Shown one piece after another: positions 10,969 through 25,400 of a stretch of DNA of 64,000 bases. Below the pieces are notes generated by a model that searched no databases, was not told the origin of the DNA, and worked only from the letters and a program-made list of their open reading frames with translations. The position numbers were made by a program, and so were the translations under genes. This stretch comes from Adineta vaga (Eukaryota > Rotifera): positions 1,054,001 to 1,118,000 of the forward strand of contig CP075496.1 of the NCBI GenBank assembly GCA_021613535.1, given 5' to 3'. Each line of letters begins with the position of its first letter. Position 1 is the first letter of the stretch.

Positions 10969-13900
10969 ATGGCTTCAAATCTTTCTCCAGATATTGAAAA
11001 TTTATGTTTTTCATTTGATAAACACGTTGATTTAACATCGAAGAATGATTCCGATCGTGGAGATTCTACAATGTAAGTTTCTCAACGAATTGTAACGAAA
11101 AACATTCATTTTCTTTAGTAATATTTCCACCCATCAACCATTAACTGTCTCAACACTTGCTCATTATTTCGGTTTACGATGTGATGAATATCTTCGTTTA
11201 TCTTTAAATTCTTCTTCAGAATCAACTAAATCTGAAACTTTAACAAATACTTTAGTAAAACAACGTGGAATAACATTCGAAGCTAATCTTAAATCTTATT
11301 ATTCATCTTCAATCTTAACAAATATATTCAATGATAAACAATTTCTATTGTATCTTCGTTCGATAATATCTAATCCAATTTCTGATCTTCAAATTGGTTA
11401 TAATATTAAATTTCCATGGACTTACGATAAACATCTTCGAAGTAGTTATAAGCCAGATTTTTTGTTAATACGACAATTAGATGGAAATGATAATCGAATT
11501 GAGATTACAATTGCCGATGCGAAATCATCCTTACGAGTTCGGATTGAACATTGTATTCAAGTTGCGCTCTATGCAATTGATTTACGAGTTTGGATTGAAC
11601 AAAATCAACTTGACGAATTTGTATTTATTAATCAATTTGGAGAAATTTGGTTACCGAACGATAATCAAACGCTTCCTTATGAGAGAAAAGTTTTTCCAAT
11701 GATTAAATTACAAGAAAAACTTCGAAATTTTCTTGAAAATGATTTAGAAAAGGTTCTAACAGGTAATGTTCATCATTCATTTTTTCTGACGAATATTTAA
11801 AAGAATCTTTTAGGATCAAAATGGATTATGTTACCACGGTGTTCACTTTGTTCATTTGCTTCTCGTTGTCGACAAAGAGCAAAACATGATGAGCCCGAAT
11901 CCATAAATAATTTATCGTATTTAACTCGAACAAATCATTCATTAATTCATTCATTTTTTCAATCAACATTACTTTCATCACTCGATTTAGATATTCTCTT
12001 TAACTCAGTAAATACGAATAATGATGAGATCTTTTCCGATGAAAAACTCAAACTTCAACGAATTCTATCAATTGATACAAAAGATCGGACAAGTGCAGTT
12101 ATAAAAGCTCTTCAAACTCATCAACCACAATTAAAACCTCAAACATCATTTTTAATTCCAAAAATCAACGACAATTTACTTCTTCTTTTTCTTTTTCTCA
12201 TACCAAATCCATCACAATTACATTCTGTTACACTTTTTGCTTGGAATATCTATGATATGTTTGATCAAACATGGTTTCATTCTTCACCATGCATTCAAAC
12301 TTATCCGTCACCAACTCAAATTATTTCTATGATCGCTCAAGCTTTAGATGAAGTTCGAATAAAATCGGGTCGTCCTTGTCAAATTATTCTTTTTGATGAA
12401 CAAGAAAAAACATTGTTATTAGAACAATTAACACTCGCATCAGACAATGAATCAATTAGTCAATGTCTTGTTCTATTAAATTCATCAGAAAATGCGATTT
12501 TACTTGATCATCCACCTGATATTATTCAAACGGATCGATTATTTCGTTCACATCCATTGTCCAATGTAAAAAAAGATCAAATTGAACAAGAATTAACTGA
12601 ACGTTATAGTTCATCGATTGATCATAGTCGAAAATCAACAAGGATTGAATTAACACAACAATTACGACAATTAAATGAACAAGAACAAGAAAAAGCAAGA
12701 AAAACTCTCATTGGTTTACCATGTCTCATATCTTTACATACAGGTTCAGTGAATTATAAGAGAAAGGAAAAGAATTTGATTGAATTTCTTTTTAGCTATT
12801 CGACAATCATTTGTTATACCAATGCCTGGTTATTTTGATTTAAATGATTTGAAATCTTCATTTCAAATTTCCTTATCATCAGTTAAATCGTCAGAAATAT
12901 TCGAAGCAATACTTACTTCTTCTTCACCTGTCGATGATCTTGTTCAACAGCATTTAAATGTTCTTGCTCGACTATATTGTATTATTCAAAAATGCTTATC
13001 CGAATCGAATCGTCTTCAATTCGATGCATTTCCATTACCGAATATTCAACCAATAAAAAGTTCTCATTTACATATTCGTCGTTTGATATTTTTACGTCAA
13101 TATGAAATGTTATTTTCTCTTCGTTCAATTCAACAAACACGTTTTGATATCAATGTACCACCTGTTCTTATTCGTATAATTAAAAAGATACCGATTGATA
13201 AATATAATAATCTATGGGAATGTCAAATTGAACGTGGCCATGAAATACTTTCGAAAAATTTTATTGAAAACGTAACAAATAATAATGAATTTCGTACATA
13301 TCCATATTTGATATCGAAAGATAATTTTTCTGTTCAAACATTTCCTGATGCTATTTATATGGATTCAGCTATTGACGGTATCCGTTCACGTATAAAACAT
13401 GATCGATATGGTTTAGCTCATGTTGAACAAAATGGAGAAAATGAAACAATATTCATTCGTGTAAAACTTTGTGGTCTTTCATTAGAAATCAATCAAGAAT
13501 ATTATTTAAGTGAACGTTATGTCGATTTTAATACAAAAAAAGCCATTCAAGCTTTAGAACAAGCAACTTCATTAACAATTCAAATACTTGATGATCCGCG
13601 CCAATTGAAAAAACCTGAAGCAATTCAAAAATGTTGCCAAAATTTCCAACAGGAAATTATCAATATGTTTTCAAAACGAGAACCATCAATAAAACCAGAA
13701 GGTTTACATTTGCTTAATAAAGGACAACAAATTGCGTGTGAAAAAGTTAAAAATGAACGTGTAACATTAATATGGGGACCACCAGGTAAAGAACTTTCTA
13801 AAAAAAAACGCCTTCGGAACTATTTGTTGTTTAGGTACTGGTAAAACTTATTGGTCTAGTGTAACTGTTTTTCAAATGTTAATGTTTTCTGTATCTCCAT

Positions 13901-15164
13901 TACGCATATTAATCACAGCTTGTACTCATACAGCAATAAATAATCTTCTGTCTTCAATTGAACAATTGAAAAAACTCTTTTCATCGTCATCACAATTTCC
14001 TCAATGGTATAAATTAGCAAATGAATTAAAAATAATGAAAATTGATTCAACTAATTATCGTGATATTTCTTCTTTGAAAGGAGATTATCCTTTTGTTATT
14101 GGATCAACTGGATGGACATTACAAAAACTCGATCGTTCTATTATTTTCGATGTGATTTTGGTTGATGAAGCAACTCAATTATTAACCAGTGATGCTGTTT
14201 TAGCATTGAATCGTTTAGCTAATCATGATGAATCACGATTAATTGTAGCTGGTGATCCGTTACAATTACCACCTGTAAAACGTTGTTTATATCCAGCTTT
14301 ACCTCATCCTATTCCTGATCTATTTTCATCTCTTTTTCATTGTTTATTACGTGATGTAAACAATAGTCCAATATCTTTACACACAGAAAAACCATTCGAG
14401 CAAATATCCCGTTGTCCATATTTATCTATTTTTGATGAAAATCATCGTAAATTGTTTTCTTCATATCGAATTTTCTTTCGTTTTCATTTCGTTTTCTTCT
14501 AGGAATGAATGAGCAATTATCTGATTTTACTCGTCTCTTATATGGTGAAAGTTATCGTCAAGGTCGTTCAAAACCTCTACTCTCTATTCGTTCCATTGAT
14601 AATTCAAAAAAGTATCTTCTTGGATCACTTCTTGAACGATATAGTTCACTCTATACATTACTGATTGATTCATCACCACCATCTTCATTTACAACTCGCA
14701 CTGATGATCTTACGCTTGAATCACGTCTTGTTTATTCTCTTATCGAAGAACTTATTTTACGGATAGCTCCTACATCAATATTTGTCATAACTCCACATCG
14801 AATGCAACGTTCTGCTATTCAACAAAAACTTTCGAAAAATCCATTTCCAACTGTTTCTATTACTTGTGATACCGTCGAAAGAATGCAAGGAAAAGAAGCT
14901 CAATGTGTAATACTTTGTATGTTATATCGACAAGCTGAAATACTTGAAAATGAATTAGATTTTATTTACAATCGACAGCGAATTAATGTTAGTATAACAC
15001 GTGCACAACAATTATGTATACTATTAACATCACATTTATTAGTTAATCAACCACCATTAGAAATATTTGTGGATGGAAATACAAGAAATGCTTATACTCT
15101 ATTGAGTAATTATGTGAATAAATCTACGATACAATATCTGGATAATGAAGGCAACATAAAATAA
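10969..15164 (+). CDS. RecB/Cas4-like nuclease fused to SF1 (DNA2/UPF1-type) helicase
   Basis: Six exons (10969-11072, 11119-11762, 11814-12743, 12796-13785, 13835-14446, 14503-15164) join to 1,313 codons. The N-terminus is a PD-(D/E)xK nuclease of the RecB type: PDFLL at ~147, IADAK at 166-170 and HCIQVALYA at 181-189, followed by a cysteine cluster (CSLCSFASRC, ~258-267) that may bind an Fe-S cluster. The C-terminus is a superfamily 1 helicase: GPPGTGKT at 887-894 (codons split by intron 4), VDEAT at 999-1003, AGDPLQLPP at ~1028, DTVERMQGKEAQ (motif V region) and INVSITRA at ~1254 (motif VI). The layout equals eukaryotic DNA2 and the bacterial TM0106-type RecB-like nuclease-helicases; the divergent middle region argues against true DNA2. 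A role in DNA or RNA end processing is inferred. Bacterial or fungal ancestry with later intron gain is possible. Confidence 0.85.
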
Positions 15165-15247
15165 TTCAACTACTTTTAACATATAGAAAAATGTAATCCA
15201 ATTCATTTTAATCGTATTCGTGTTCAACTATTAGTTTTTTTGTATAA

Positions 15248-15253
15248 AATAAA
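15248..15253 (+). terminator. polyadenylation signal of the nuclease-helicase gene
   Basis: AATAAA located 84 bp after the helicase stop codon. Confidence 0.5.
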
Positions 15254-15546
15254 ATCTTAGATAATATCAGATTGTTTACAAACATTGTCATTCTATAACT
15301 ATCCTACTTTTAGTACAACGTATGATTTGATATGTACAGTTAATATCACAATTGTGTTTCTACATGATGATAATTATTATAGTATTATCGTAAATTGAAT
15401 TTGATAACAAAGGCAAACGTGTATCCCATAATACAAAACTATAACTGTGTACAATATCGTTCGAATACTTACATGATTGATTTCAAATAGTACACAACTA
15501 GCATGAAAGAAAATTGATATAGATAAGTAAATATGTTCCGTATTAA

Positions 15547-15556
15547 TTTATTTATT
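15547..15556 (-). terminator. overlapping polyadenylation signals of the giant matrix-protein gene
   Basis: Two overlapping AATAAA hexamers on the minus strand, about 135 bp after the stop codon at 15692. Confidence 0.5.
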
Positions 15557-15691
15557 TCGAACCAAAAATAAGATGTACTGATTAATAAAATTTAAAAGTG
15601 ACATTTATAATCAAAATTTTTTTCCGGTTTCCCAAAAAATATCTAGTACATCATCTAGCTAAACAAAGTCTTTTTCGTTCGTTAATAATAA

Positions 15692-16458
15692 TCATTTTCC
15701 ACTATTCGAAGTACTACCTGAACATACATTACAATTACATGATCGAATGCGTCGAATTTCCACAGTTTTTTGTACTGGTTCATTTTGTAAACCATCAACA
15801 AAACAATCAAAAATAACGGGTTGCAAGTATGTTTCTCCAACTGAACAGCAAGTACATTGATCATCGCTATCAGATTCACATTGGCCACTGCAACGTTCTC
15901 GAGGAATATTTTCACGTGATATACATTGATCTTTATTGATTCGTAATGGAGCACTGTCAAATTGATGAACTGAGCACTTATCATGACATACATTACAGCT
16001 GCATGACTTGATACGTTGAATCGTTATGACCTTCTCGACTGTTTGTGTTGTTGAACCATCGACGAAACAATCAAAGAGAACAGCTTGTGATTCAGTTTCT
16101 CCAATTCCACAACATTTACATTGATCGCTGCTATCAGATTCGCAATAACCACCACAACGTTCTCGTGGAAAACTGTTGCGAGATATACATTTGCCATTAT
16201 TCACCTTAATTGGGCCATTGTCATACTGTTGCATGGTACATTCGGTACTATTAGTTATCGGTGTTGTTGTTTGCATGGTGGTCGTTGTTACTAAACACTG
16301 ATTGTTAGATAATTTCAAACCGTCAGCTGTACAATATACGATATAACAACGATCTCGTGTACGAATTATTGTGCCCTGTTCCACAGTATCATTGATGTAA
16401 ACAATATTTTGGGACTCCGTAGTACCATTTACATAGGTATGAATGTAACCAATTTCTT
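15692..16458 (-). other. last exon: Cys-rich segment and two C-terminal cystine-knot (CTCK-like) domains
   Basis: The exon starts KEIGYIHTY with a short Cys-containing, VWC-like stretch and a Thr-rich linker. Two copies of a ~85-residue domain follow, with the shared pattern C-I-S-R, RERC-G/S-G-CESDS, QC-CC, V-FDCFVDG, and I-SC-CNVC. This is the spacing of CTCK domains at the ends of mucins, von Willebrand factor and SCO-spondin, where they dimerise chains through disulfides. Two in tandem is unusual. The stop codon is at 15692-15694, shortly after the second CNVC. Confidence 0.8.
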
Positions 16459-19400
16459 CTACAAAAACAATGACATATAATTCCGGTGTCGCAACGACAT
16501 ATGAACTTACTATCGGAAGTTGGTTCTTTCTTGAAAACACGAATGTAAAATGCTTCATCAAGCAAACATTCACAACGACGATTTATACACGATTGATGCT
16601 CAAGTAACTGTTCGTTGCTACAACTAATCGATGAACTTCCGTTACGCGAACGTGTCTTGTATCCAATACCACATGTACGACTACATGGTGTCCATTCAGA
16701 CCATTCTGACAATGAACATGTTCTATCTGTTGTTGTCGTCTCCGTTACTAATGAAAACCGAAAGACTATAAAACTCACATATACACTTTCTATTCTTCTT
16801 ACCAAATGATGAACAAGCATAAACTTCAACATGAAGATTTTTCACCTCGCCATTCGGGCTGATACGAATCTTCGTTGCATTCAATGTTGTGGGTAATATT
16901 AGTTCATTGTTTGTCAATACAGATCCCTGAAATGAAACAAATTGAGAAAAATTCACACCTGAAGCTCTACATACATTATCAAAAGCGATCCACCGTGGAT
17001 AAATATCCGATGCCGATTGAAAATACAAACGCCACTCTTTCAAGTTAACACCATTCAGTCGAATACGACCGATCTACAAAGAAAATGAATATACATTTGC
17101 TTTCCCCTGTCATGAATATTCGTATCTTACCTCAACTCCATGGCGATAGTCGATGTTCAATGACGAGAAGGCCGATGATGGTGTCCATCCAGTACCATTC
17201 GCACGGATCACAAATCCTACAACAGTAGTTTCTCCTTTGGTTGTTTCCGTAATAGAATCTGCATTTAATAAGCCCAACTCTTCATCTAAAGAATCCTCTG
17301 TTTGACATCTATGTGGTACGCTTGGTGTAGTGGTAGTTTCATTTGCACTAATACTGGTTGCTCCACTTGTAACAAGAGTGGTAGTTCCTTGGCTTCCTGA
17401 ATGACCGGTTGCTGTTGTGAACTCAGTATTTGGTTTAGTTATGGTGGTGTCTGAAAATAGGTTTAAGGTTATAGATTATTACCATCATTATCAGACAAAA
17501 CGACGAATGACTAAGCCTAAAACTTACCAAATGTTGCCTCGACACATGCTTTGATGTCCAAAATAACACCTTTCGGTGATGGCCGTCGGTTGTTAGAATA
17601 ACAGTGATATAGACGCGTCCAATATCACTCGTCGATGGTACCTTGTTAGAGTCAACCGTTGCTGGTTTGCTCTTGTCATTGTTTCGACTAACACTCGATT
17701 CGATAGGTTTCTCATTGATCTTCTTTCCGTCGGGCGAATAGAATGTCACTTCAAACTGTTCGACATTGCCATTTGGTGTTTTGTCACGTGGAAGAGTGAC
17801 TGATTGTACTTCAGCTGGTTTATCAAATGTAACAATGATTGTTGGATTCATTTGAGCTGGAGGAAAGACACACCTATTACTGATGTCGGTTGAAATTCCA
17901 CATTCTTGCCTTCTGGAAGCTCACCGGGTGTAACTATAATCTTCTTACTCACAGCTTCATCAACAGCCTGCATTTCTTGACATTGTCTTGTCGTAGATCC
18001 GATTACTGGCGTAGTAGAAGCACCGAAAATAGTGGAGAGGAAGGTAACAACCGATGTACTTCCACTTCCACTGCTGACTACTGTTGATGATAGACTCGCA
18101 AAGTGCTCTGAGCCGCAACTGTTGTTTGTCCTGGTTGTGTTGTTTGACCAACAACCGTAGTTTGACCTGGTGCTAATGTTTGTCCTGGTTGTGTTGTTTG
18201 ACCTGGTGCTAATGTTTGTCCTGGTTGTGTTGTTTGACCAGCTACTGTAGTTTCACCTGGTGCTAATGTTTGTCCTGGTTGTGTAGTTTGACCTGGTGCT
18301 AATGTTTGACCTGGTTGTGTTGTTTGACCAGCTACTGTTGTTTCACCTGGTGCTAATGTTTGTCCTGGTTGTGTTGTTTGACCAGCTACTGTTGTCTCAC
18401 CTGGTGCTAATGTTTGGCCTGGTTGTGTGGTTTGACCGGGTTGTGTTGTTTGACTTGCTACTGTTGTCTCACCTGGTGCTAATGTTTGTCCTGGTTGTGT
18501 TGTTTGACCAGCTACTGTTGTCTCACCTGGTGCTAATGTTTGGCCTGGTTGTGTAGTTTGGCCAGCTACTGTAGTTTCACCTGGTGCTAATGTTTGTCCT
18601 GGTTGTGTGTAGTTTGACCTGGTGCTAATGTTTGTCCCGGTTGTGTAGTTTGACCAGCTACTGTAGTTTCACCTGGTGCTAATGTTTGTCCTGGTTGTGT
18701 AGTTTGACCAGCTACTGTAGTTTCACCTGGTGCTAATGTTTGTCCTGGTTGTGTAGTTTGGCCAGCTACTGTAGTTTCACCTGGTGCTAATGTTTGTCCT
18801 GGTTGTGTAGTTTGACCTGGTGCTAATGTTTGTCCCGGTTGTGTAGTTTGACCAGCTACTGTAGTTTCACCTGGTGCTAATGTTTGTCCTGGTTGTGTAG
18901 TTTGACCAGCTACTGTAGTTTCACCTGGTGCTAATGTTTGTCCTGGTTGTGTAGTTTGACCAGCTACTGTTGTTTCACCTGGTGCTAATGTTTGTCCTGG
19001 TTGTGTAGTTTGACCAGCTACTGTTGTTTGACCTGGTGCTAATGTTTGTCCTGGTTGTGCATCTACAACTTGCACAACTTCTTCGCATTTGTCCTGGTGC
19101 TAATGTTTGTCCTGGTTGTGTAGTTTGACCAGCTACTGTTGTTTCACCTGGTGCTAATGTTTGTCCTGGTTGTGTAGTTTGGCCTGCTACTGTAGTTTGT
19201 CCTGGTGCTAATGTTTGTCCTGGTTGTGTAGTTTGACCAACAACCTGTTGTTTCACCTGGTGCTAATGTTTGTCCTGGTTGTGTAGTTTGGCCTGCTACT
19301 GTAGTTTGTCCTGGTGCTAATGTTTGTCCTGGTTGTGTAGTTTGACCAGCTACTGTAGTTTGACCTGGTTGTGTTGTTTGGCCTGCTACTGTAGTTTGAC

Positions 19401-22400
19401 CTGGTTGTGTTGTTTGACCTGCTACTGTTGTTTGACCTGGTGCTGTTGTTTGTCCTGGTTGTGTTGTTTGACCAGCTACTGTTGTTTCACCTGGTGCTAA
19501 TGTTTGTCCTGGTTGTGTTGTTTGACCAGCTACTGTTGTTTCACCTGGTGCTAGTGTTTGGCCTGGTTGTGTTGTTTGACCAGCTACTGTTGTTTCACCT
19601 GGTGCTAGTGTTTGTCCTGGTTGTGTGGTTTGACCAGCTACTGTTGTCTCACCTGGTGCTAATGTTTGTCCTGGTTGTGTCGTTTGATCAGCTACTGTTG
19701 TTTGACCTGGTTGTGTTGTTTGACCAGCTACTGTTGTCGTCTCTGAAAAATATAATCGTCAGAATTGAAAATATTGTTCATGCTGATTTTCGAACTAGTG
19801 TACATACCTTTTGTTGATTCAACACAGGCTTTGATATCTAACACAATGCCTTTTGGTGATAGACTATCAGTTGTTTGAAGAACAGTGATTGCAATACGTG
19901 CAACTAGTTGATTAGCTGGTGTTTTGCTAGAATCAACTGTGGCCGGTTGAGTCTTGTCATTAGTTGGACTCAACGTTGACAGGATTGGTGCATTATTGAT
20001 CTGGTTGCCATCAGGTCCGTAGAATGTGACACTGAATTGTGCAATATTAGCATTGGCAATTGTGTCACGTGGGATGGTGACAGATGTAATCTCGGCTAGT
20101 TTCAAAACTGTGACAATGATGTCAGGATTGAGAAATGGTGCAGGGAAAGAAACACCAATCGTAGACGTTGGTTGAAATTTCAATTTATCAGCTTGTGAGA
20201 TGACACCTGGATTGGTAACAATGCGTTGACTGACAAGTGCATCCACAACTTGCACAACTTCTTCGCATCTTTTGGGTGTTGTTTGACCAGCTACTGTAGT
20301 TTCACCTGGTGCTAATGTTTGTCCTGGTTGTGTAGTTTGACCAGCTACTGTAGTTTGACCTGGTGCTAATGTTTGTCCTGGTTGTGTAGTTTGACCAGCT
20401 ACTGTTGTTTCACCTGGTGCTAATGTTTGTCCTGGTTGTGTAGTTTGACCAGCTACTGTTGTTTGACCTGGTGCTAATGTTTGTCCTGGTTGTGTAGTTT
20501 GGCCTGCTACTGTAGTTTGTCCTGGTGCTAATGTTTGTCCTGGTTGTGTAGTTTGACCAGCTACTGTTGTTTCACCTGGTGCTAATGTTTGTCCTGGTTG
20601 TGTAGTTTGACCAGCTACTGTAGTTTCACCTGGTGCTAATGTTTGTCCTGGTTGTGTCGTTTGACCAGCTACTGTTGTTTCACCTGGTGCTAATGTTTGT
20701 CCTGGTTGTGTCGTTTGACCAGCTACTGTAGTCTGACCTGGTGCTAATGTTTGTCCTGGTTGTGTAGTTTGACCAGCTACTGTAGTTTGACCTGGTTGTG
20801 TTGTTTGGCCTGCTACTGTAGTTTGACCTGGTTGTGTTGTTTGGCCTGCTACTGTAGTTTGACCTGGTGCTAATGTTTGTCCTGGTTGTGTAGTTTGGCC
20901 AGCTACTGTTGTTTCACCTGGTGCTAATGTTTGTCCTGGTTGTGTAGTTTGACCAGCTACTGTAGTTTCACCTGGTGCTAATGTTTGTCCTGGTTGTGTA
21001 GTTTGACCAGCTACTGTTGTTTCACCTGGTGCTAATGTTTGTCCTGGTTGTGTAGTTTGACCAGCTACTGTAGTTTCACCTGGTGCTAATGTTTGTCCTG
21101 GTTGTGTAGTTTGACCAGCTACTGTTGTTTCACCTGGTGCTAATGTTTGTCCTGGTTGTGTAGTTTGGCCTGCTACTGTAGTTTGTCCTGGTGCTAATGT
21201 TTGTCCTGGTTGTGTAGTTTGACCAGCTACTGTAGTTTGACCTGGTTGTGTTGTTTGGCCTGCTACTGTAGTTTGACCTGGTTGTGTTGTTTGGCCTGCT
21301 ACTGTAGTTTGACCTGGTGCTAATGTTTGTCCTGGTTGTGTAGTTTGACCAGCTACTGTTGTTTCACCTGGTGCTAATGTTTGTCCTGGTTGTGTAGTTT
21401 GACCAGCTACTGTAGTTTGACCTGGTGCTAATGTTTGTCCTGGTTGTGTAGTTTGACCAGCTACTGTAGTCTGACCTGGTGCTAATGTTTGTCCTGGTTG
21501 TGTCGTTTGATCAGCTACTGTTGTTTGACCTGGTTGTGTTGTTTGACCAGCTACTGTTGTCGTCTCTGAAAAATATAATCGTCAGAATTGAAAATATTGT
21601 TCATGCTGATTTTCGAACTAGTGTACATACCTTTTGTTGATTCAACACAGGCTTTGATATCTAACACAATGCCTTTTGGTGATAGACTATCAGTTGTTTG
21701 AAGAACAGTGATTGCAATACGTGCAACTAGTTGATTAGCTGGTGTTTTGCTAGAATCAACTGTGGCCGGTTGAGTCTTGTCATTAGTTGGACTCAACGTT
21801 GACAGGATTGGTGCATTATTGATCTGGTTGCCATCAGGTCCGTAGAATGTGACACTGAATTGTGCAATATTAGCATTGGCAATTGTGTCACGTGGGATGG
21901 TGACAGATGTAATCTCGGCTAGTTTCAAAACTGTGACAATGATGTCAGGATTGAGAAATGGTGCAGGGAAAGAAACACCAATCGTAGACGTTGGTTGAAA
22001 TTTCAATTTATCAGCTTGTGAGATGACACCTGGATTGGTAACAATGCGTTGACTGACAAGTGCATCTACAACTTGCACAACTTCTTCGCATCTTTTGGGT
22101 GTTGTCTGACCAGCTACTGTAGTTTGACCTGGTGCTAATGTTTGTCCTGGTTGTGTCGTTTGACCAGCTACTGTTGTTTCACCTGGTGCTAATGTTTGTC
22201 CTGGTTGTGTTGTTTGACCAGCTACTGTTGTTTGACCTGGTGCTAATGTTTGTCCTGGTTGTGTTGTTTGACCAGCTACTGTTGTTTGACCTGGTGCTAA
22301 TGTTTGTCCTGGTTGTGTTGTTTGACCAGCTACTGTTGTTTCACCTGGTGCTAATGTTTGTCCTGGTTGTGTGGTTTGACCAGCTACTGTTGTTTCACCT

Positions 22401-25400
22401 GGTGCTAATGTTTGTCCTGGTTGTGTTGTTTGACCAGCTACTGTAGTTTGACCTGGTGCTAATGTTTGTCCTGGTTGTGTAGTTTGACCAGCTACTGTTG
22501 TTTCACCTGGTGCTAATGTTTGTCCTGGTTGTGTAGTTTGACCAGCTACTGTTGTTTCACCTGGTGCTAATGTTTGTCCTGGTTGTGTTGTTTGACCAGC
22601 TACTGTTGTTTCACCTGGTGCTAATGTTTGTCCTGGTTGTGTCGTTTGACCAGCTACTGTTGTTTGACCTGGTGCTAATGTTTGTCCTGGTTGTGTCGTT
22701 TGACCAGCTACTGTAGTTTGACCTGGTGCTAATGTTTGTCCTGGTTGTGTAGTTTGGCCAGCTACTGTTGTTTCACCTGGTGCTAATGTTTGTCCTGGTT
22801 GTGTCGTTTGACCAGCTACTGTAGTTTGACCTGGTGCTAATGTTTGTCCTGGTTGTGTAGTTTGGCCAGCTACTGTAGTTTCACCTGGTGCTAATGTTTG
22901 TCCTGGTTGTGTTGTTTGACCAGCTACTGTTGTTTCACCTGGTGCTAGTGTTTGGCCTGGTTGTGTGGTTTGACCAGCTACTGTTGTTTCACCTGGTGCT
23001 AATGTTTGTCCTGGTTGTGTTGTTTGACCAGCTACTGTTGTTTCACCTGGTGCTAGTGTTTGGCCTGGTTGTGTGGTTTGACCGGGTTGTGTTGTTTGAC
23101 CAGCTACTGTTGTTTCACCTGGTGCTAGTGTTTGGCCTGGTTGTGTGGTTTGACCGGGTTGTGTTGTTTGACCAGCTACTGTTGTTTCACCTGGTGCTAG
23201 TGTTTGGCCTGGTTTTGGCCTGGTTGTGTTGTTTGACCCTGGTTGTGTTGTTTGACCAGCTACTGTTGTCTCTGACCACCCTGCTAATGTTTGTCCTGGT
23301 TGTGTTGTTTGACCAGCTACTGTTGTTTCACCTGGTGCTGTTGCCTGGTTGTTGACCAGCTACTGTTGTTTGACCTGGTTGTGTTGTTTGACCAGCTACT
23401 GTTGTTTGACCTGGTGCTGTTGTTTGACCTGGTTGTGTTGTTTGACCAGCTACTGTTGTTTGACCTGGTTGTGTTGTTTGACCAGCTACTGTTGTTTCAC
23501 CTGGTGCTAATGTTTTGTCCTGGTTGTGTCGTTTGACCAGCTACTGTGTTTGACCTGGTGGCTAATGTTTGTCCTGGTTGTGTCGTTTGACCAGCTACTG
23601 TGTTTGACCTGGTGCTAATGTTTGTCCTGGTTGTGTAGTTTGACCAGCTACTGTAGTTTGACCTGGTGCTAATGTTTGTCCTGGTTGTGTTGTTTGACCA
23701 GCTACTGTTGTTTCACCTGGTGCTAGTGTTTGACCTGGTGCTAATGTTTGTCCGGGTTGTGTTGTTTGACCAGCTACTGTTGTTTCACCTGGTGCTAGTG
23801 TTTGTCCTGGTTGTGTGGTTTGACCAGCTACTGTTGTTTCACCTGGTGCTAGTGTTTGTCCTGGTTGTGTAGTTTGGCCAGCTACTGTTGTTTCACCTGG
23901 TGCTAATGTTTGTCCTGGTTGTGTCGTTTGACCAGCTACTGTAGTTTGACCTGGTGCTAATGTTTGTCCTGGTTGTGTCGTTTGACCAGCTACTGTAGTT
24001 TGACCTGGTGCTAATGTTTGTCCTGGTTGTGTGGTTTGACCAGCTACTGTTGTTTCACCTGGTGCTAATGTTTGTCCTGGTTGTGTGGTTTGACCAGCTA
24101 CTGTTGTTTCACCTGGTGCTAGTGTTTGTCCTGGTTGTGTGGTTTGACCAGCTACTGTTGTTTCACCTGGTGCTAATGTTTGTCCTGGTTGTGTTGTTTG
24201 ACCAGCTACTGTTGTTTCACCTGGTGCTAATGTTTGTCCTGGTTGTGTGGTTTGACCAGCTACTGTAGTTTGACCTGGTGCTAATGTTTGTCCTGGTTGT
24301 GTTGTTTGACCAGCTACTGTTGTTTCACCTGGTGCTAATGTTTGTCCTGGTTGTGTTGTTTGACCAGCTACTGTAGTTTGACCTGGTGCTAATGTTTGTC
24401 CTGGTTGTGTGGTTTGACCAGCTACTGTTGTTTCACCTGGTGCTAATGTTTGTCCTGGTTGTGTTGTTTGACCAGCTACTGTTGTTTGACCTGGTGCTAA
24501 TGTTTGTCCTGGTTGTGTCGTTTGACCAGCTACTGTAGTTTGACCTGGTGCTAATGTTTGTCCTGGTTGTGTAGTTTGGCCAGCTACTGTTGTTTCACCT
24601 GGTGCTAATGTTTGTCCTGGTTGTGTCGTTTGACCAGCTACTGTAGTTTGACCTGGTGCTAATGTTTGTCCTGGTTGTGTCGTTTGACCAGCTACTGTAG
24701 TTTGACCTGGTGCTAATGTTTGTCCTGGTTGTGTAGTTTGGCCAGCTACTGTTGTTTCACCTGGTGCTAATGTTTGTCCTGGTTGTGTAGTTTGACCAGC
24801 TACTGTAGTTTGACCTGGTGCTAATGTTTGTCCTGGTTGTGTTGTTTGACCAGCTACTGTTGTTTCACCTGGTGCTAGTGGTTTGACTGTGTTGTTTGAC
24901 CAGCTACTGTTGTTCTACCTGCGCTAATAGTGTTTGGTCCCTGGTTGTGTTAGGTTTGACTAGCTACCTGTTGTTTCACCTGGTGCCAGTGTTTGTCCTG
25001 CTGTGTGGTTAAACCATTCTAGTGTGTACCAGCTACCGCTGTCTCGCACCGGGTGCCACAATGTTTGTCCTGGTTGTGTTGTTTGACCAGCTACCTGATT
25101 GCTTGTTGTTGATCACCTGGTTGTGTTGTTTGGCCTCCATTAGTTGGTTGTGCCATGGACCACAATGTTGTTTCACCTGGTGCGCTCGTTTGGCCTGGTT
25201 GTGTGGTTTGACCGGGTTGTGTTGTTTGACCAGCTACTGTTGTTTCACCTGGTGCTAGTGTTTGGCCTGGTTGTGTGGTTTGACCGGCTTGTGTTGTTTG
25301 ATTATTGGTGCAGGAAAGAAGCACTGATATTAGACGTTGGTTCGAAATTTCAATTGTCAAACTGATGACACCTGGATTGGTAACAATAAATTTGACTACC

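Larger units (their letters stand above)
15165..15691. other. convergent 3' intergenic region
   Basis: About 530 bp of AT-rich sequence between the helicase stop (+) and the stop of the giant matrix-protein gene (-). It holds the polyadenylation signals of both genes and nothing else was recognised. Confidence 0.6.

Noticed and set aside
16615-16809. 64-codon + strand ORF across the TSP1 exon
   Set aside because: Antisense to the well-supported TSP1 exon.
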